From: Saccharopolyspora indica
GTDB lineage: Bacteria > Actinomycetota > Actinomycetes > Mycobacteriales > Pseudonocardiaceae
Direction: 5' to 3'
Length of the DNA: 64,000 nt
Assembly: GCF_027853965.1 (NCBI RefSeq)
Contig: NZ_JAQGLB010000009.1
Coordinates: 124,001 to 188,000, forward strand
The notes under the pieces are model-generated. The model was not told the origin of the DNA. It ran no database searches and was given only the letters and a program-made list of their open reading frames with translations. Every line of letters starts with the position of its first letter. Position 1 is the stretch's first letter. Made by a program: the position numbers and the translations under genes. Shown in pieces: positions 27,076 to 36,992 of the stretch.

Positions 27076-30000
27076 TCAGTTCTGCTCAGGCGTGTCGAAG
27101 GTCGGGATGTCGGTCCGGTCGTCGGAGCTGGGCACGTCGCCCGGCAGCTCCACCGCCTCCGTCAGCGGTCCCGGCGACCAGGTGCCCCAGTGGGTTTCCG
27201 GCCGGATGTCCAACGCCGCCTGCGCGGGCAGCGCGTCCGCGTCGTAGGGGTGCACGACGTAGAGGGAGCCCCAGTCCTGCTGCGGGTCGCCGCGCAGGTA
27301 GGTCGGCAGCTCCCGCACGCTCGACGCCACGTTGAGCCAGCCGAACGGCCCGCCGGCGTCCGGCGACGACCAGCCCTCGCCGACGTCGCGCACCAGCTCA
27401 CCGGCCGACACCCGGAAGTGCGGCATCTCGGCGACACCGTTGTACAGACCGGAGATCCGCAGGCACGGGTGCACCAGCGCGGCGGGCCACTCCACGAACG
27501 TCGGGGAGTCGCCGACGAGCTCGGTCATGCTGGTCAGCTTCGGCACGCGCGGGGCGGTCACCGCCAGCCAGCCCTCCGCGCCGAGCGCCTGGTCGACCGC
27601 GACGACCCGCATCTTCGTGGCGCCCTCGGCCTCGGCGCCCAGCGTGTAGCGGTGGTCGCGCCAGCCCGGCGGCGGGCCCTGCTCCACCTCGTAGCGCCCG
27701 GTGATCTCGAAGCCGCGCTCGGTGTCCCGGCCGAACTCCAGCATCAGCGAGTTCGCGCCGGTCTCCGAGCCCGCCAGGCTGAGCACCACCGGGGTCTTGC
27801 CGCTGAGCGCCTCCTCCGGCAGGTCGTACCAGGGCGTGCGCAGCTCACCGGTGCCGAGCCCGGCCTCGTCGTAGCTGCCCCAGGCCGGGGCGGCGTCGTC
27901 GCCGAACTGGTGCGGCGGCCGCCAGCTCGGCTCCTCCGCGTCGCCGCCGCTGCTGACCGGCACGCCGGGCCGGGCGAAGCCGGTCTCCTTCGACCGCAGG
28001 TACTCCGCAGCGGTCTCGTGGCCGACCAGCCGCCGCGGCGGAACCGGCACGGCCTTGTCGGTGGCCTTGGCGGCCACCGCGGGCTGCTCGGGCGACACCG
28101 GCAGCACACCGGCCCGCGGATCGGTCTCCACGTCGATGTAGTCGGACAACCCGCAGCTGGAGCCGGTGAGCTGCTTGATGTTGTCCACACCCAGGTTGTA
28201 GGTGTCGTCCTGCTTCTGGATGGCCTTGCCGAAGGCCGCCAGCTCGCCGAGCACCAGCAGAGCGCACAGCACCGACAGCGGCGCGGTGCCCAGCCGCAGC
28301 GCCCGGCTGCGCTTCTCCGGGCTGTCCCAGCTCTCGTCGACGACCTTCGGGTTGTTCTCGTCGATGCGCAGGTGCTCGATCAGCGCGATGACGCCCGCGA
28401 CCGCGGCGAAGACCAGGAACAGCGTGCTGAAGTTGTAGCCGCCGATCGACGGCGGCTTGTCGAACCACGGGATGCCCCAGCCGGAGACGTACCACCAGGC
28501 GTTCGGCCCGGTGGCCGCGAACGCCAGGATCACCATCAGCCCGGCCACGAACGCCGCCCGGTTGCGCCGCGAGCGCAGCACCGTGGTGCTGGTGGCCAGC
28601 GCGGTGAGCGCGGCCAGCGCGCCGCCGAAGGCGGCGAAGATGCCGAAGTGGTGGGTGTGCTTGGTCGGGGTCAGGGCCAGCACGACGAAGCACATCGCGA
28701 CGATCGCCAGCAGCCGCCGGCTCGGGCCCAGCGCAGCGCCCCGGACCCGGTTGCGGCGCAGCAGCACCACGGCGCAGGTCACCAGGCACAGGATCACCAG
28801 CAGCACCGGGAAGCGGCGCGTCAGCGAACCGTCCGGGCTCTGGCTGAACAGCAGGCTGTAGCGGCTGAGCTCCTCGTACCACCGGCCGTTGGGCCCGAAG
28901 GTGGTCTTGAGCTCCATCGAGTCCAGCACGGAGCGGAAGGTCTGGTCGTAGAAGACCAGCGTCAGGATCACGAAGCCGGAGGCGGCGATCGGCGCCAGCA
29001 CCGGCAGCCAGCCGAACTCCTGCGCCCGCTTGCGCACCAGCCGGTACAGCGGCTTGATCGCGGCGACGTAGGGCAGCACGGCGACCAAGCCGTGCGGGTT
29101 GACGCCCACCGACAGGGCCGCGGCCACCAGGCCCAGGGCCGCGGGCACCAGCCGCCCGGTGGCCACCGCGCGCTCGACGGCGCACAGCGCCAGCAGCGAG
29201 AACAGCACCACGACCGGCTCGGCGCGGAGGCCGTTGTTGTAGGGCAGCCAGAACGCCAGGAACACCGCGGCGGCGGCCCAGCCCGCGGCGTTGGAGCGCC
29301 GCACCTGCTGGCCGAGCCTCGGGAGCACCTCGCGGCTGATCAGCAGCCAGGACACGATGCCCATCAGCAGCGCGGGCAGCCGCACCCACGGCGTCGCCGT
29401 GGACACCTGCACCCACAGCGCGTAGACCTCGTAGAACCAGCCGAACGGCGATTCGGGGTTGGCGAACCAGCGGTAGTAGTTGCTGACGTACCCGGCGCTC
29501 TCCTCCGAGCGCACCATGCTGAGCACGTAGCCGTCGTCGGAGGTCATCGCCCCGATCAGCCACCACACGCCCAGTGCGACGAACACCGCCGCGTCGCGCA
29601 GCGTCGGCTTCCACCAGCCGGTCGGGGCCAGCCGCGGTGCGCGCCGCCCGGCCCGCACGTCCAGCCGCCGCAGGCACAGCACGGAGCCGATGAACGCCGC
29701 GACGGTCAGCGCCATCATGACCACCTTCAGCACCGTTGGTTCGGTGCTGAACCGGTTGTCCACGCGGGCCTCGAACGACAGGCCCCGGACGTCGTCGACC
29801 GCGTTGTCGAGCGCGGAGTAGACGCCGGTCAGCTGGGGTCGCTGGTCGCCGAGCACGTGCGCCCACTGCTTGCCGCCGACGGTGGCGGTGGTGCCCGAGG
29901 CGTCCGCGCGCAACGCGATGGTGCAGTCACCGGGCGGCAGCTGGGTCGTGCTGACCTGCCGTCCCTTGGAGAACAGCGCCACCTGGCCGTCGTCGACCTG

Positions 30001-30309
30001 CAGCACCAGACCGGTCAGCTTGCCGAAGTCCGAGGACGGCGGGTTCGTGCTCAACAACATGCCGGGCCCGGCGGTGCGCTCGTCGAGGCTCCGCACGGCG
30101 GCGCAGGGCACCTCCGCGTCCAACCACAGCGGTGAGTAGGCGACCAGCGGGGCGGACACCGATCTGGTGCCCTCCGCCGTCGGCCACTTGAGCGTGGTGA
30201 CGTCGTGTTTGACCGGGAGGAACGGGATCAGGAGCGCGAGCACCGTCCCGAAGATTCCGAGGATTGCGGCAGACAGCCGAAGTCGCTTCGCCGAGTGCAC
30301 GCGCAGCAC
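27076..30309 (-). CDS. Arabinosyltransferase (EmbA/B/C-like, GT53)
   Basis: A 1077-residue integral membrane glycosyltransferase that in related genera transfers arabinose from decaprenyl-phosphoryl-arabinose to arabinogalactan or lipoarabinomannan outside the membrane. It has an N-terminal membrane helix, an extracytoplasmic jelly-roll region (~35-200), about a dozen further helices with the acidic loop TSDDGYVLSM near residue 270, and a C-terminal carbohydrate-binding domain (~700-1077). Length is typical of Emb proteins. Only one Emb homologue lies in the window; paralogues may be elsewhere. Start GTG at 30309 (an in-frame GTG at 30300 is possible). Confidence 0.9.
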   Translation of the reverse strand: MLRVHSAKRLRLSAAILGIFGTVLALLIPFLPVKHDVTTLKWPTAEGTRSVSAPLVAYSPLWLDAEVPCAAVRSLDERTAGPGMLLSTNPPSSDFGKLTGLVLQVDDGQVALFSKGRQVSTTQLPPGDCTIALRADASGTTATVGGKQWAHVLGDQRPQLTGVYSALDNAVDDVRGLSFEARVDNRFSTEPTVLKVVMMALTVAAFIGSVLCLRRLDVRAGRRAPRLAPTGWWKPTLRDAAVFVALGVWWLIGAMTSDDGYVLSMVRSEESAGYVSNYYRWFANPESPFGWFYEVYALWVQVSTATPWVRLPALLMGIVSWLLISREVLPRLGQQVRRSNAAGWAAAAVFLAFWLPYNNGLRAEPVVVLFSLLALCAVERAVATGRLVPAALGLVAAALSVGVNPHGLVAVLPYVAAIKPLYRLVRKRAQEFGWLPVLAPIAASGFVILTLVFYDQTFRSVLDSMELKTTFGPNGRWYEELSRYSLLFSQSPDGSLTRRFPVLLVILCLVTCAVVLLRRNRVRGAALGPSRRLLAIVAMCFVVLALTPTKHTHHFGIFAAFGGALAALTALATSTTVLRSRRNRAAFVAGLMVILAFAATGPNAWWYVSGWGIPWFDKPPSIGGYNFSTLFLVFAAVAGVIALIEHLRIDENNPKVVDESWDSPEKRSRALRLGTAPLSVLCALLVLGELAAFGKAIQKQDDTYNLGVDNIKQLTGSSCGLSDYIDVETDPRAGVLPVSPEQPAVAAKATDKAVPVPPRRLVGHETAAEYLRSKETGFARPGVPVSSGGDAEEPSWRPPHQFGDDAAPAWGSYDEAGLGTGELRTPWYDLPEEALSGKTPVVLSLAGSETGANSLMLEFGRDTERGFEITGRYEVEQGPPPGWRDHRYTLGAEAEGATKMRVVAVDQALGAEGWLAVTAPRVPKLTSMTELVGDSPTFVEWPAALVHPCLRISGLYNGVAEMPHFRVSAGELVRDVGEGWSSPDAGGPFGWLNVASSVRELPTYLRGDPQQDWGSLYVVHPYDADALPAQAALDIRPETHWGTWSPGPLTEAVELPGDVPSSDDRTDIPTFDTPEQN

Positions 30310-30434
30310 CTTACGGGGCTGTGACGGAGCGGGTACGAGTGCACCCCCAGCGGTGAGCGCGCCGTTACCGCCTGGTCCTCACGTCGTTACCGCGCGGTAG
30401 TTGATCTTCCGCCGAACGTGTTCCGCACCACCGA

Positions 30435-31406
30435 TCAGGCGGCGGGCGAGGTGGCCGGTGTCTGATCGGCGACCAGGACGTCGACGTCGCGGTCGCGGCC
30501 GGTGCGGTGGTGCAGGACGAGCTCTGCGAGCAGCCCCACCGAGATCATCTGCACCGCGAAGATCTCCAGCAGGATGCCCAGCGTCAGCAGCGGCCGGGTG
30601 CCGATCGGGTCGTCGGTGAACAGCCACACGCCCGTCAGGTACAGCAGGATCAGCGTGCCGATCGTGCCCGCCAGCATCCCCAGCCCGCCGAACAGGTGCG
30701 CGGGCCGCCGCCCGTAGCGGGTCAGGGCGACCACCGTGAGCAGGTCCAGCGCGCCGCGCAGGTAGCGCTCCAGGCCGTACTTGGACTTGCCGTGCAGCCG
30801 CGGCCGGTGGTGCACCGGCAGTTCGGCGACCCGGTAGCCGAGCTGGTGCGCCAGCGCCGGGATGTAGCGGTGCAGCTCCCCGTACAGCGGCACCCGCCGG
30901 TAGACCTCGGTGCGGGCGGCCTTGAGCCCGCAGTTGTGGTCGGACAGCTTCAGGCCGGTGATCAGCCCGGTGAACCAGTTGAACACCTTCGACGGCAGCC
31001 GCTTGCCCAGCGGGTCCTGCCGGTTCGCCTTGTGCCCGCTGACCAGGTCGGCGCCCGCGTCGAGCTCGGCCAGCAGCCGGGGGATCTCGGCCGGGTCGTC
31101 CTGCAGGTCGGCGTCGAGCGTGACCAGCAGCTCACCGCGCACCTCGGCGACACCGGCGGCCAGCGCGGCCGCCTTGCCGAAGTTGCGGCGCAGCCGGATG
31201 CCGCGGATCCGCGGATCCCGCGCCGCGTGCTCGCTGATCACCTGCCAGCTGCCGTCGGTGCTGCCGTCGTCGACGACCACCAGCTCCCAGCTGCGGTCCT
31301 GCTGCTGCATCGCCTCGCTGATCTCGGCGAACAGCGCGGGCAGGTTCTCCTGCTCGTTCTTCGCCGGAGCGAGCAGCGACACCTGCGGTAACGGGGTTTG
31401 CGTCAT
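30435..31406 (-). CDS. Glycosyltransferase family 2 (DPM1/GtrB-like, with two C-terminal membrane helices)
   Basis: A 323-residue polyprenyl-phosphate sugar synthase-like protein. The GT2 core has LLAPAKNEQENL, VVVDDGSTDGSW, TLDADLQDDP (metal-binding Asp), a HNCGLKAAR stretch, and two C-terminal helices after residue ~230. Such enzymes make lipid-linked sugars at the cytoplasmic face for GT-C transferases. The ATG overlaps the stop of the upstream membrane protein gene (ATGA on the minus strand), so the two are coupled; with the arabinosyltransferase downstream they form an envelope glycan cluster. Confidence 0.88.
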   Translation of the reverse strand: MTQTPLPQVSLLAPAKNEQENLPALFAEISEAMQQQDRSWELVVVDDGSTDGSWQVISEHAARDPRIRGIRLRRNFGKAAALAAGVAEVRGELLVTLDADLQDDPAEIPRLLAELDAGADLVSGHKANRQDPLGKRLPSKVFNWFTGLITGLKLSDHNCGLKAARTEVYRRVPLYGELHRYIPALAHQLGYRVAELPVHHRPRLHGKSKYGLERYLRGALDLLTVVALTRYGRRPAHLFGGLGMLAGTIGTLILLYLTGVWLFTDDPIGTRPLLTLGILLEIFAVQMISVGLLAELVLHHRTGRDRDVDVLVADQTPATSPAA

Positions 31407-33106
31407 GACGCGACCTGCGGGCTTTCGGTGAGGGGCCGGATCCACCAGCCGTCGGGGAAGTGGAAGGCGACGCGCAGCAGGCCCGGCTGGGCGGGCGCGG
31501 CCGCTTCGAACCCGAGCCCGATCTCGATGCCCGGCGTCTGCGCTTCGGCGTCGGAGCGCGGGATGTCCACGACGCCGCCGCCGACCACGGTGCCGCTCTG
31601 GTCGAGCACCGCGACGCAGCCGGCCCGCTCGATGCCGGAGATCGCCCAGCCCTTGAGCATCCGCGCGCCGCCCTCGACCTGGTCGGTCTCGACGTTGAGG
31701 ACCACGTCCCTGCCGTCCGGGCGGGGCTCCCGGAACGCGCCCTCGCTGGGCGTGCGCCAGTTCGCGGTGCTGACCCGGTCGCCGATCTCCAGGCCGTCGG
31801 GGCAGTTCAGGGTGAACTCCGGGGAGAACGGGTAGTGGCCCAGCGCCTGCAGCCGCGGCAGCAGCCGGTCCGGTTCCGGGAACCGGTCGGCGAAGTGCTC
31901 CGGGTGCCCGATGCGCGCGGAGATGGCCAGCAGGTCCTGGTTCGCCGAGTCGGCCCGGACGCTCTGCGCCATCGGCGCGCCCAGCGCCACGGTGGCCAGC
32001 ACGGTGCCCGCGACGGTGACGGTGCGCAGCTTCGGCAGCTTGGGCCAGGCCACCACGATCACCAGCAGCGCGATCCACAGCGCGGCGGTCATGCTGTTGT
32101 ACCGGCTCTGCAGCCCGGCCGATTCGCCGAACGCGGCCCGCGAGCCGGAGATCATCACCGCGCAGCCGACGGCGTAGACCGCCAGACCCCACCAGGGTGC
32201 GGCGCTGCGCCGCTGCTCCGGCGTCTGCTGGGCGTGTACCACCAGCGCCGCGAGCCCGGCCACACCGGCGATCAGCGCGATCGCCGGTTCGGTGCCGGTC
32301 CACACCATGCCGAGCATGCTCAGCCCGGCCAGCAGCGCCTGCGCCGGATCGTCGGTGGGCGAAGCGCCCCCGCCGCCCTGCGGGCCGCGCAGCACCAGCC
32401 AGGAGAGCACCACGACCACCCCGACCACCATCGGAGCCGCCACCCACCGGCGCCGGTCGCCGCGCAGCCACGCGATCAGGGCCAGCGCCGGCCACACCGC
32501 GAACGACGTGCCGTAGCTGATCGACGCCAGCAGGCCGAAGACGATCGCCCAGAGCCGGTGCTCGCGCTGCATCGCCAGCAGCGCCGCGAGCACCAGCATC
32601 AGCGCGAGGATCCAGGACGCGCCGCTCATCGAGCGCACGTAGTTGTGGATGCCGTGCGGGTTGAACACCAGCGTCGAGGTGGCCGCCACCAGCCCGGCCC
32701 GCTGCCAGCCGTTCAGCTCCTTCGGCAGCATCGCCCACACCAGCAGCACGCTGATCACGCCGAAGGCGAGGATCGCCAGGCCCAGCGGCTGGTTGAGCCC
32801 GTTGCCGTACCGGGCGCTGAGCCAGAACAGCAGGCTGGGCAGCACGAACGGGTGCTCGTTGCGGAAGCCCAGGAGGGCCTCCGGGCGCAGCGTCCCGTCG
32901 TCGTTGGTGAGGTCGAGCAGGACCCACCAGTAGTCGTAGAAGTGCATCTGCGAGTAGCGCAGCACTTCCCGCAGCATCAGCAGCGGCGGAACGATCGCCG
33001 ACAGGCCGAGCAGCAGCGGGCCGAACCGGTGCAGCGGGTTCGGGCGCGGAGCGGTGCCGGTGCCGGCGCGCTCGTCCCGCTCGGCCTCCGGTGCGATGTC
33101 AGTCAC
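31403..33106 (-). CDS. Large integral membrane protein of unknown function (GT-C-like layout)
   Basis: A 567-residue protein. After a polar N-terminus (about 30 residues) come roughly ten hydrophobic helices between residues ~30 and 390, and then a ~170-residue hydrophilic C-terminal domain (DRFPEPDRLLPRL onward) that looks extracytoplasmic. The first periplasmic loop has HFYDYWWVLLDL and RNEHPF, an acidic/aromatic layout like that of GT-C glycosyltransferases, but no family signature is recognised. Coupling to a lipid-sugar synthase gene suggests it uses or moves that lipid-linked sugar. ATG start at 33106. Confidence 0.72.
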   Translation of the reverse strand: MTDIAPEAERDERAGTGTAPRPNPLHRFGPLLLGLSAIVPPLLMLREVLRYSQMHFYDYWWVLLDLTNDDGTLRPEALLGFRNEHPFVLPSLLFWLSARYGNGLNQPLGLAILAFGVISVLLVWAMLPKELNGWQRAGLVAATSTLVFNPHGIHNYVRSMSGASWILALMLVLAALLAMQREHRLWAIVFGLLASISYGTSFAVWPALALIAWLRGDRRRWVAAPMVVGVVVVLSWLVLRGPQGGGGASPTDDPAQALLAGLSMLGMVWTGTEPAIALIAGVAGLAALVVHAQQTPEQRRSAAPWWGLAVYAVGCAVMISGSRAAFGESAGLQSRYNSMTAALWIALLVIVVAWPKLPKLRTVTVAGTVLATVALGAPMAQSVRADSANQDLLAISARIGHPEHFADRFPEPDRLLPRLQALGHYPFSPEFTLNCPDGLEIGDRVSTANWRTPSEGAFREPRPDGRDVVLNVETDQVEGGARMLKGWAISGIERAGCVAVLDQSGTVVGGGVVDIPRSDAEAQTPGIEIGLGFEAAAPAQPGLLRVAFHFPDGWWIRPLTESPQVAS

Positions 33107-33517
33107 GAGCTGTTTCCCCAGATCAAGTAGAACGGCGACCTACCGTAGCAAGGGCTCGGGCAGGCCTGGCACCTTCTTTCGGCAGGGGTCGATTTGACCG
33201 CGTCCAACGGGCCGACTTACGCTGACGCGGCTCACCTGTCGCCCGGCTCCCGCAGCCGTGCGCCCCGCGTGGAGCGGCCCCGCCCGATCGGGGTCCGGAA
33301 CGCGGTCTGTATGATGGGTGAGAACTTCTCGCCGCCGGACGGGCGGAGAGAGAAAACGCCTGTTTCGAGTGGTGCTCCGCGCTGCCGGGACGGGAACCCC
33401 ACCGAGGCGCTGCACCAGCGGCGTGGTAGGAATCCTCGATCCTCTTCGGGTCGAGGTGGACGTCCGCCGCAGACCTGGTGAAAGTAGCGAAACCGAGCAG
33501 CAGGAGACTTCCGACTC
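33107..33517 (+). promoter_or_regulatory. Long leader and promoter region of rplU
   Basis: This 411-bp gap contains no convincing gene. A TATGAT at 33310-33315 is a good -10 element without a clear -35. After it come a hairpin (CTTCTC-CCGCC with GGCGG-GAGAG, about 33324-33350) and a second one (CCTCGA...TCGAGG, about 33434-33457). A leader of nearly 200 bases before rplU suggests autogenous or structural control of the L21-L27 transcript; it was not matched to a named leader family. Confidence 0.4.
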
Positions 33518-33826
33518 ATGTACGCGATCGTCAAGACCGGCGGCAAGCAGTACAAGGTGGCTGTCGGAGACGTCGTCGAGGTCGAGAAGCTCGAAGGCGA
33601 GCTGGGCTCCGAGGTCAGTCTCCCGGCACTTCTGGTCGTCGATGGCACCGATGTCACGACCGACGCCGACGCGCTGGCCAAGGTGTCGGTGACCGGCAAG
33701 CTGGTCGAGCAGACCAAGGGCCCCAAGATCCGCATCCACAAGTTCAAGAACAAGACCGGCTACCACAAGCGACAGGGTCACCGCCAGAAGCTGACCCGCG
33801 TCGAGGTCACCGGCATCAACAAGTGA
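33518..33826 (+). CDS. rplU: 50S ribosomal protein L21
   Basis: A 102-residue protein of the expected length that binds 23S rRNA domain II with L20. It begins [20 protein letters not shown] and ends with the [12 protein letters not shown] signature. The ATG at 33518 has CAGGAG eleven bases upstream. First gene of the rplU-rpmA pair. Confidence 0.98.
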   Translation: MYAIVKTGGKQYKVAVGDVVEVEKLEGELGSEVSLPALLVVDGTDVTTDADALAKVSVTGKLVEQTKGPKIRIHKFKNKTGYHKRQGHRQKLTRVEVTGINK

Positions 33827-33840
33827 GGACCTGAGTAGTC

Positions 33841-34098
33841 ATGGCACACAAGAAGGGCGCATCCAGCTCTCGGAACGGCCGCGACTCGAACCCCAAGTAC
33901 CTCGGGGTGAAGCGCTACGGCGGCCAGGTCGTCAAGGCCGGTGAGATCCTGATCCGTCAGCGTGGGACCAAGTTCCACCCGGGTCTGAACGTGGGTCGCG
34001 GCAACGACGACACCCTGTTCGCGCTGGAGGCCGGTACCGTCGAGTTCGGACGTTACCGGGGCCGCAAGGCCGTCAGCGTGAAGCCGGTCGAGGCCTGA
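33841..34098 (+). CDS. rpmA: 50S ribosomal protein L27
   Basis: An 85-residue protein with the typical start [20 protein letters not shown] and [13 protein letters not shown]. Its N-terminal tail reaches the peptidyl transferase centre. There is no N-terminal extension that would need cleavage by a Prp-type protease, unlike in Firmicutes. It follows rplU by 14 bp; a strong hairpin follows. Confidence 0.98.
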   Translation: MAHKKGASSSRNGRDSNPKYLGVKRYGGQVVKAGEILIRQRGTKFHPGLNVGRGNDDTLFALEAGTVEFGRYRGRKAVSVKPVEA

Positions 34099-34126
34099 TC
34101 CGGCTCTCGACTGCGAGTACTTCCCG

Positions 34127-34164
34127 ACGAGGGGCGGGTCCGGCTAGTCCGGCCCGCCCCTCGT
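34127..34164 (+). terminator. Hairpin after rpmA
   Basis: ACGAGGGGCGGG and its exact complement (12-bp arms) with inner CCGG/CCGG pairing, followed by TGCTGTTCG. It lies 28 bp after the rpmA stop and 117 bp before obgE, ending or attenuating the rplU-rpmA transcript. Confidence 0.75.
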
Positions 34165-34280
34165 TGCTGTTCGCGGATCCGTTCCGGTGCCGGGATGCGA
34201 ATCGCTCCCGCCGTTGTTGAACCGGATCCGCCCGTGTTCTACCGCCGGGCCCACCCGGCTCGATCTTCCTGGAGGCATTC

Positions 34281-35753
34281 GTGTCGCGGTTCGTTGACCG
34301 CGTGACCATCCACGTCGCTGCTGGCGACGGCGGGAATGGCTGCGCCTCGGTGCACCGGGAGAAGTTCAAGCCGCTGGGCGGGCCGGACGGCGGCAACGGC
34401 GGCAAGGGCGGCGACGTGCAGCTCGTCGTCGACCCCAACGCGCACACCCTGCTGGACTTCCACTACCGGCCCAACGCCCGCGCCTCCAACGGCAAGCCGG
34501 GCCAGGGCGGCATGCGCAACGGCGCCCAGGGCGAGGACCTGGTCCTGGCCGTCCCGGACGGCACCGTGGTCATGACCCCGGACGGCGAGGTGCTGGCCGA
34601 CCTGGTGGGCATCGGCAGCACGTTCGTCGCCGCCGCCGGTGGCCGCGGTGGTCTGGGCAACGCGGCGCTGGCGTCCAAGGCGCGCAAGGCCCCGGGCTTC
34701 GCCCTGCTCGGTGAGCCCGGTGACCAGGGCGAACTCGTCCTGGAGCTCAAGTCGGTCGCCGACGTGGGCCTGGTCGGCTTCCCGTCCGCGGGCAAGTCGT
34801 CGCTGATCTCGGTGCTCTCCGCCGCGCGCCCGAAGATCGCCGACTACCCGTTCACCACGCTGGTGCCCAACCTCGGCGTGGTCACCGCGGGCGACACCGT
34901 GTTCACCGTGGCCGACGTGCCGGGGCTGATCCCGGGTGCCAGCGAGGGCCGCGGCCTCGGCCTGGACTTCCTGCGGCACATCGAGCGCTGCGCGGTGCTG
35001 GTGCACGTCGTGGACTGCGCCACGCTGGAGCCCGGCCGCGATCCGATGTCCGATGTGGACGCGCTGGAGAACGAGCTCGCGCAGTACACGCCGGCGCTGA
35101 AGGCCGAGCACGGCGGGGTCGACCTCGCCGAGCGCCCGCGCATGGTGGTGCTCAACAAGATGGACGTGCCGGAAGCCCGCGAACTGGCGGACCTGGTGCG
35201 CGCCGACGTCGAGGAGCGCGGCTGGCCGGTGTTCGAGGTGTCGACCGCCTCCCGCGAGGGCCTGCGCGAGCTGAGCTTCGCGATGGCCGCCGAGGTGGAG
35301 CGCTACCGGGAGCAGCTGCCGGAACCGGAGGCCGCGCGCGTGGTGGTCCGCCCGACCGCGGTCGACGACGGCGGCTTCACCGTCGAGCCGGACCCCGAGG
35401 TCGAGGACGCCTACGTGGTGCGCGGCGAGAAGCCGGAGCGCTGGGTGCGGCAGACCGACTTCGGCAACAACGAGGCGATCGGCTTCCTGGCGGACCGGCT
35501 GGCCAAGCTGGGCGTGGAGGACGCGCTGGCGAAGCAGGGCGCGGAGCCCGGCAGCCAGGTGACCATCGGTTCGATGACCTTCGACTGGGAGCCGTCGACC
35601 CCGGCCGGGGTGGCCGGTGTGCTCGGCCGCCGCGGCACCGATCTGCGCGTGGACCAGGACGACCGCGTCTCCGCCCACGAGCGCAAGGCGGCGAAGAAGG
35701 CCAGGCGCAGCTCGCTGGACGAGTTCGGCCAGTTCCGCGAGGGTGACGAGTGA
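34281..35753 (+). CDS. obgE: GTPase Obg (CgtA)
   Basis: A 490-residue GTPase for 50S assembly and stress control. It has the glycine-rich OBG fold (residues 1-158: [25 protein letters not shown]), the G domain with [23 protein letters not shown] and NKMDV, and the C-terminal OCT domain (~355-430), with a lysine-rich tail. The GTG at 34281 has TGGAGG five bases upstream. It is followed 39 bp later by proB, the usual order. Confidence 0.97.
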   Translation: MSRFVDRVTIHVAAGDGGNGCASVHREKFKPLGGPDGGNGGKGGDVQLVVDPNAHTLLDFHYRPNARASNGKPGQGGMRNGAQGEDLVLAVPDGTVVMTPDGEVLADLVGIGSTFVAAAGGRGGLGNAALASKARKAPGFALLGEPGDQGELVLELKSVADVGLVGFPSAGKSSLISVLSAARPKIADYPFTTLVPNLGVVTAGDTVFTVADVPGLIPGASEGRGLGLDFLRHIERCAVLVHVVDCATLEPGRDPMSDVDALENELAQYTPALKAEHGGVDLAERPRMVVLNKMDVPEARELADLVRADVEERGWPVFEVSTASREGLRELSFAMAAEVERYREQLPEPEAARVVVRPTAVDDGGFTVEPDPEVEDAYVVRGEKPERWVRQTDFGNNEAIGFLADRLAKLGVEDALAKQGAEPGSQVTIGSMTFDWEPSTPAGVAGVLGRRGTDLRVDQDDRVSAHERKAAKKARRSSLDEFGQFREGDE

Positions 35754-35792
35754 GCGCTGCGCCCTTCGCGCTCACCTGAAGGAGGAAGTCCG

Positions 35793-36914
35793 GTGAGCGT
35801 TGAGCTCTCGGCGACCCGGCAGGCGGTCGCGACCGCGCAGCGGGTCGTGGTGAAGGTCGGCTCTTCGTCGCTGACCACCACCGAAGGCGGTCTGGACACC
35901 GCACGGCTGTCCGCGCTGGTCGATTCGGTGGCCCGGCGGGTGGCGTCCGGCTGCCAGGTGGTGATGGTGTCCTCGGGCGCGATCGCCGCTGGTCTCGCCC
36001 CGCTGGGGTTGAGCCGCAGGCCGCGCGACCTGGCGACCCAGCAGGCGGCGGCGAGCGTCGGGCAGGAAGCCCTGGCGCACGCTTACGCCGAATCGTTCTC
36101 GCGCTACCAGCTGATCGTCGGCCAGGTCCTGCTGACCGCGGACGACGTGGTGCGCCGCGGCCACTACCGCAACGCCCAGCGCACGCTGAACCGGTTGCTG
36201 GGGCTCGGCGCGGTGCCGGTGGTCAACGAGAACGACACGGTGGCCACCACCGAGATCCGCTTCGGCGACAACGACCGGCTCGCCGCGCTCGTCTCGCACC
36301 TGGTCGGCGCCGACGCGCTGATCCTGCTGTCCGATGTGGACGCCTTGTACGACGGGGATCCGCGGCACGGCGGAGCTTCGGTGATCCGCGAGGTCAACGG
36401 CGACGCGGACATGGTCGGCGTGCAGGCGGGCAGCACCGGCGCGTCCGGGCTCGGCACCGGCGGCATGGCGTCGAAGGTGGGCGCGGCCCGGGTCGCCTGC
36501 TCCTCGGGCATCCCGGTCCTGCTGACCTCGGCCGCGCAGGCCGATCGCGCGCTGGGCCCGGCGGACGTGGGCACGGCCTTCGCCGCGACGGGGAGCCGGT
36601 TGTCGGCCCGCCGCTTCTGGCTGGCGCACGCGGCTGACGCCAGCGGCCGCCTGTGGCTGGACGACGGTGCCGTGGCAGCGGTGGTCCAGCGTCGCCGGTC
36701 GCTGCTGGCCGCGGGCATCACCGCGGTGGAGGGCGCCTTCGACGGCGGTGACGTGGTGGAACTGGTCGATCCCGCAGGTGCGGTGGTGGCCAGGGGAGCG
36801 GTCGCCTACGACGCGGCGGAGCTCCCGGACCTCATCGGCCGCTCCAGCCACCAGCTGCCCCCGGAACAACGCCGGGAAGTGGTCCACGCCGACGACCTCG
36901 TCCCCCTCCGCTGA
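35793..36914 (+). CDS. proB: Glutamate 5-kinase
   Basis: A 373-residue enzyme for the first step of proline synthesis, making gamma-glutamyl phosphate. The amino-acid kinase domain has [34 protein letters not shown] and [15 protein letters not shown]; the C-terminal PUA domain starts near residue 285 ([10 protein letters not shown]). The GTG at 35793 follows GAAGGAGG. Its pathway partner proA lies 7 kb downstream. Confidence 0.97.
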   Translation: MSVELSATRQAVATAQRVVVKVGSSSLTTTEGGLDTARLSALVDSVARRVASGCQVVMVSSGAIAAGLAPLGLSRRPRDLATQQAAASVGQEALAHAYAESFSRYQLIVGQVLLTADDVVRRGHYRNAQRTLNRLLGLGAVPVVNENDTVATTEIRFGDNDRLAALVSHLVGADALILLSDVDALYDGDPRHGGASVIREVNGDADMVGVQAGSTGASGLGTGGMASKVGAARVACSSGIPVLLTSAAQADRALGPADVGTAFAATGSRLSARRFWLAHAADASGRLWLDDGAVAAVVQRRRSLLAAGITAVEGAFDGGDVVELVDPAGAVVARGAVAYDAAELPDLIGRSSHQLPPEQRREVVHADDLVPLR

Positions 36915-36929
36915 ACCCTCAGCAACGAG

Positions 36930-36976
36930 GTGAAGGGCACCTCTCGCCAAGTTAGTTGGTGAAAGGTGCCCTTCGC
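36930..36976. repeat. 47-bp palindrome, copy 3 (probable bidirectional terminator)
   Basis: GTGAAGGGCACCTCTC and GAAAGGTGCCCTTCGC with inner CCAA...TTGG pairing. Same length and arms as the copies at 10775 and 27022, with two arm differences. It lies between the convergent proB and MHS transporter genes. Confidence 0.78.
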
Positions 36977-36992
36977 TCCTCGCTCGTTCGTC

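Noticed and set aside
27058..30135. A 1025-codon open frame on the plus strand opposite the arabinosyltransferase
   Set aside because: Arg/His/Gln/Ala-rich shadow translation with no fold-like pattern; the opposite strand encodes a clear Emb-type protein.
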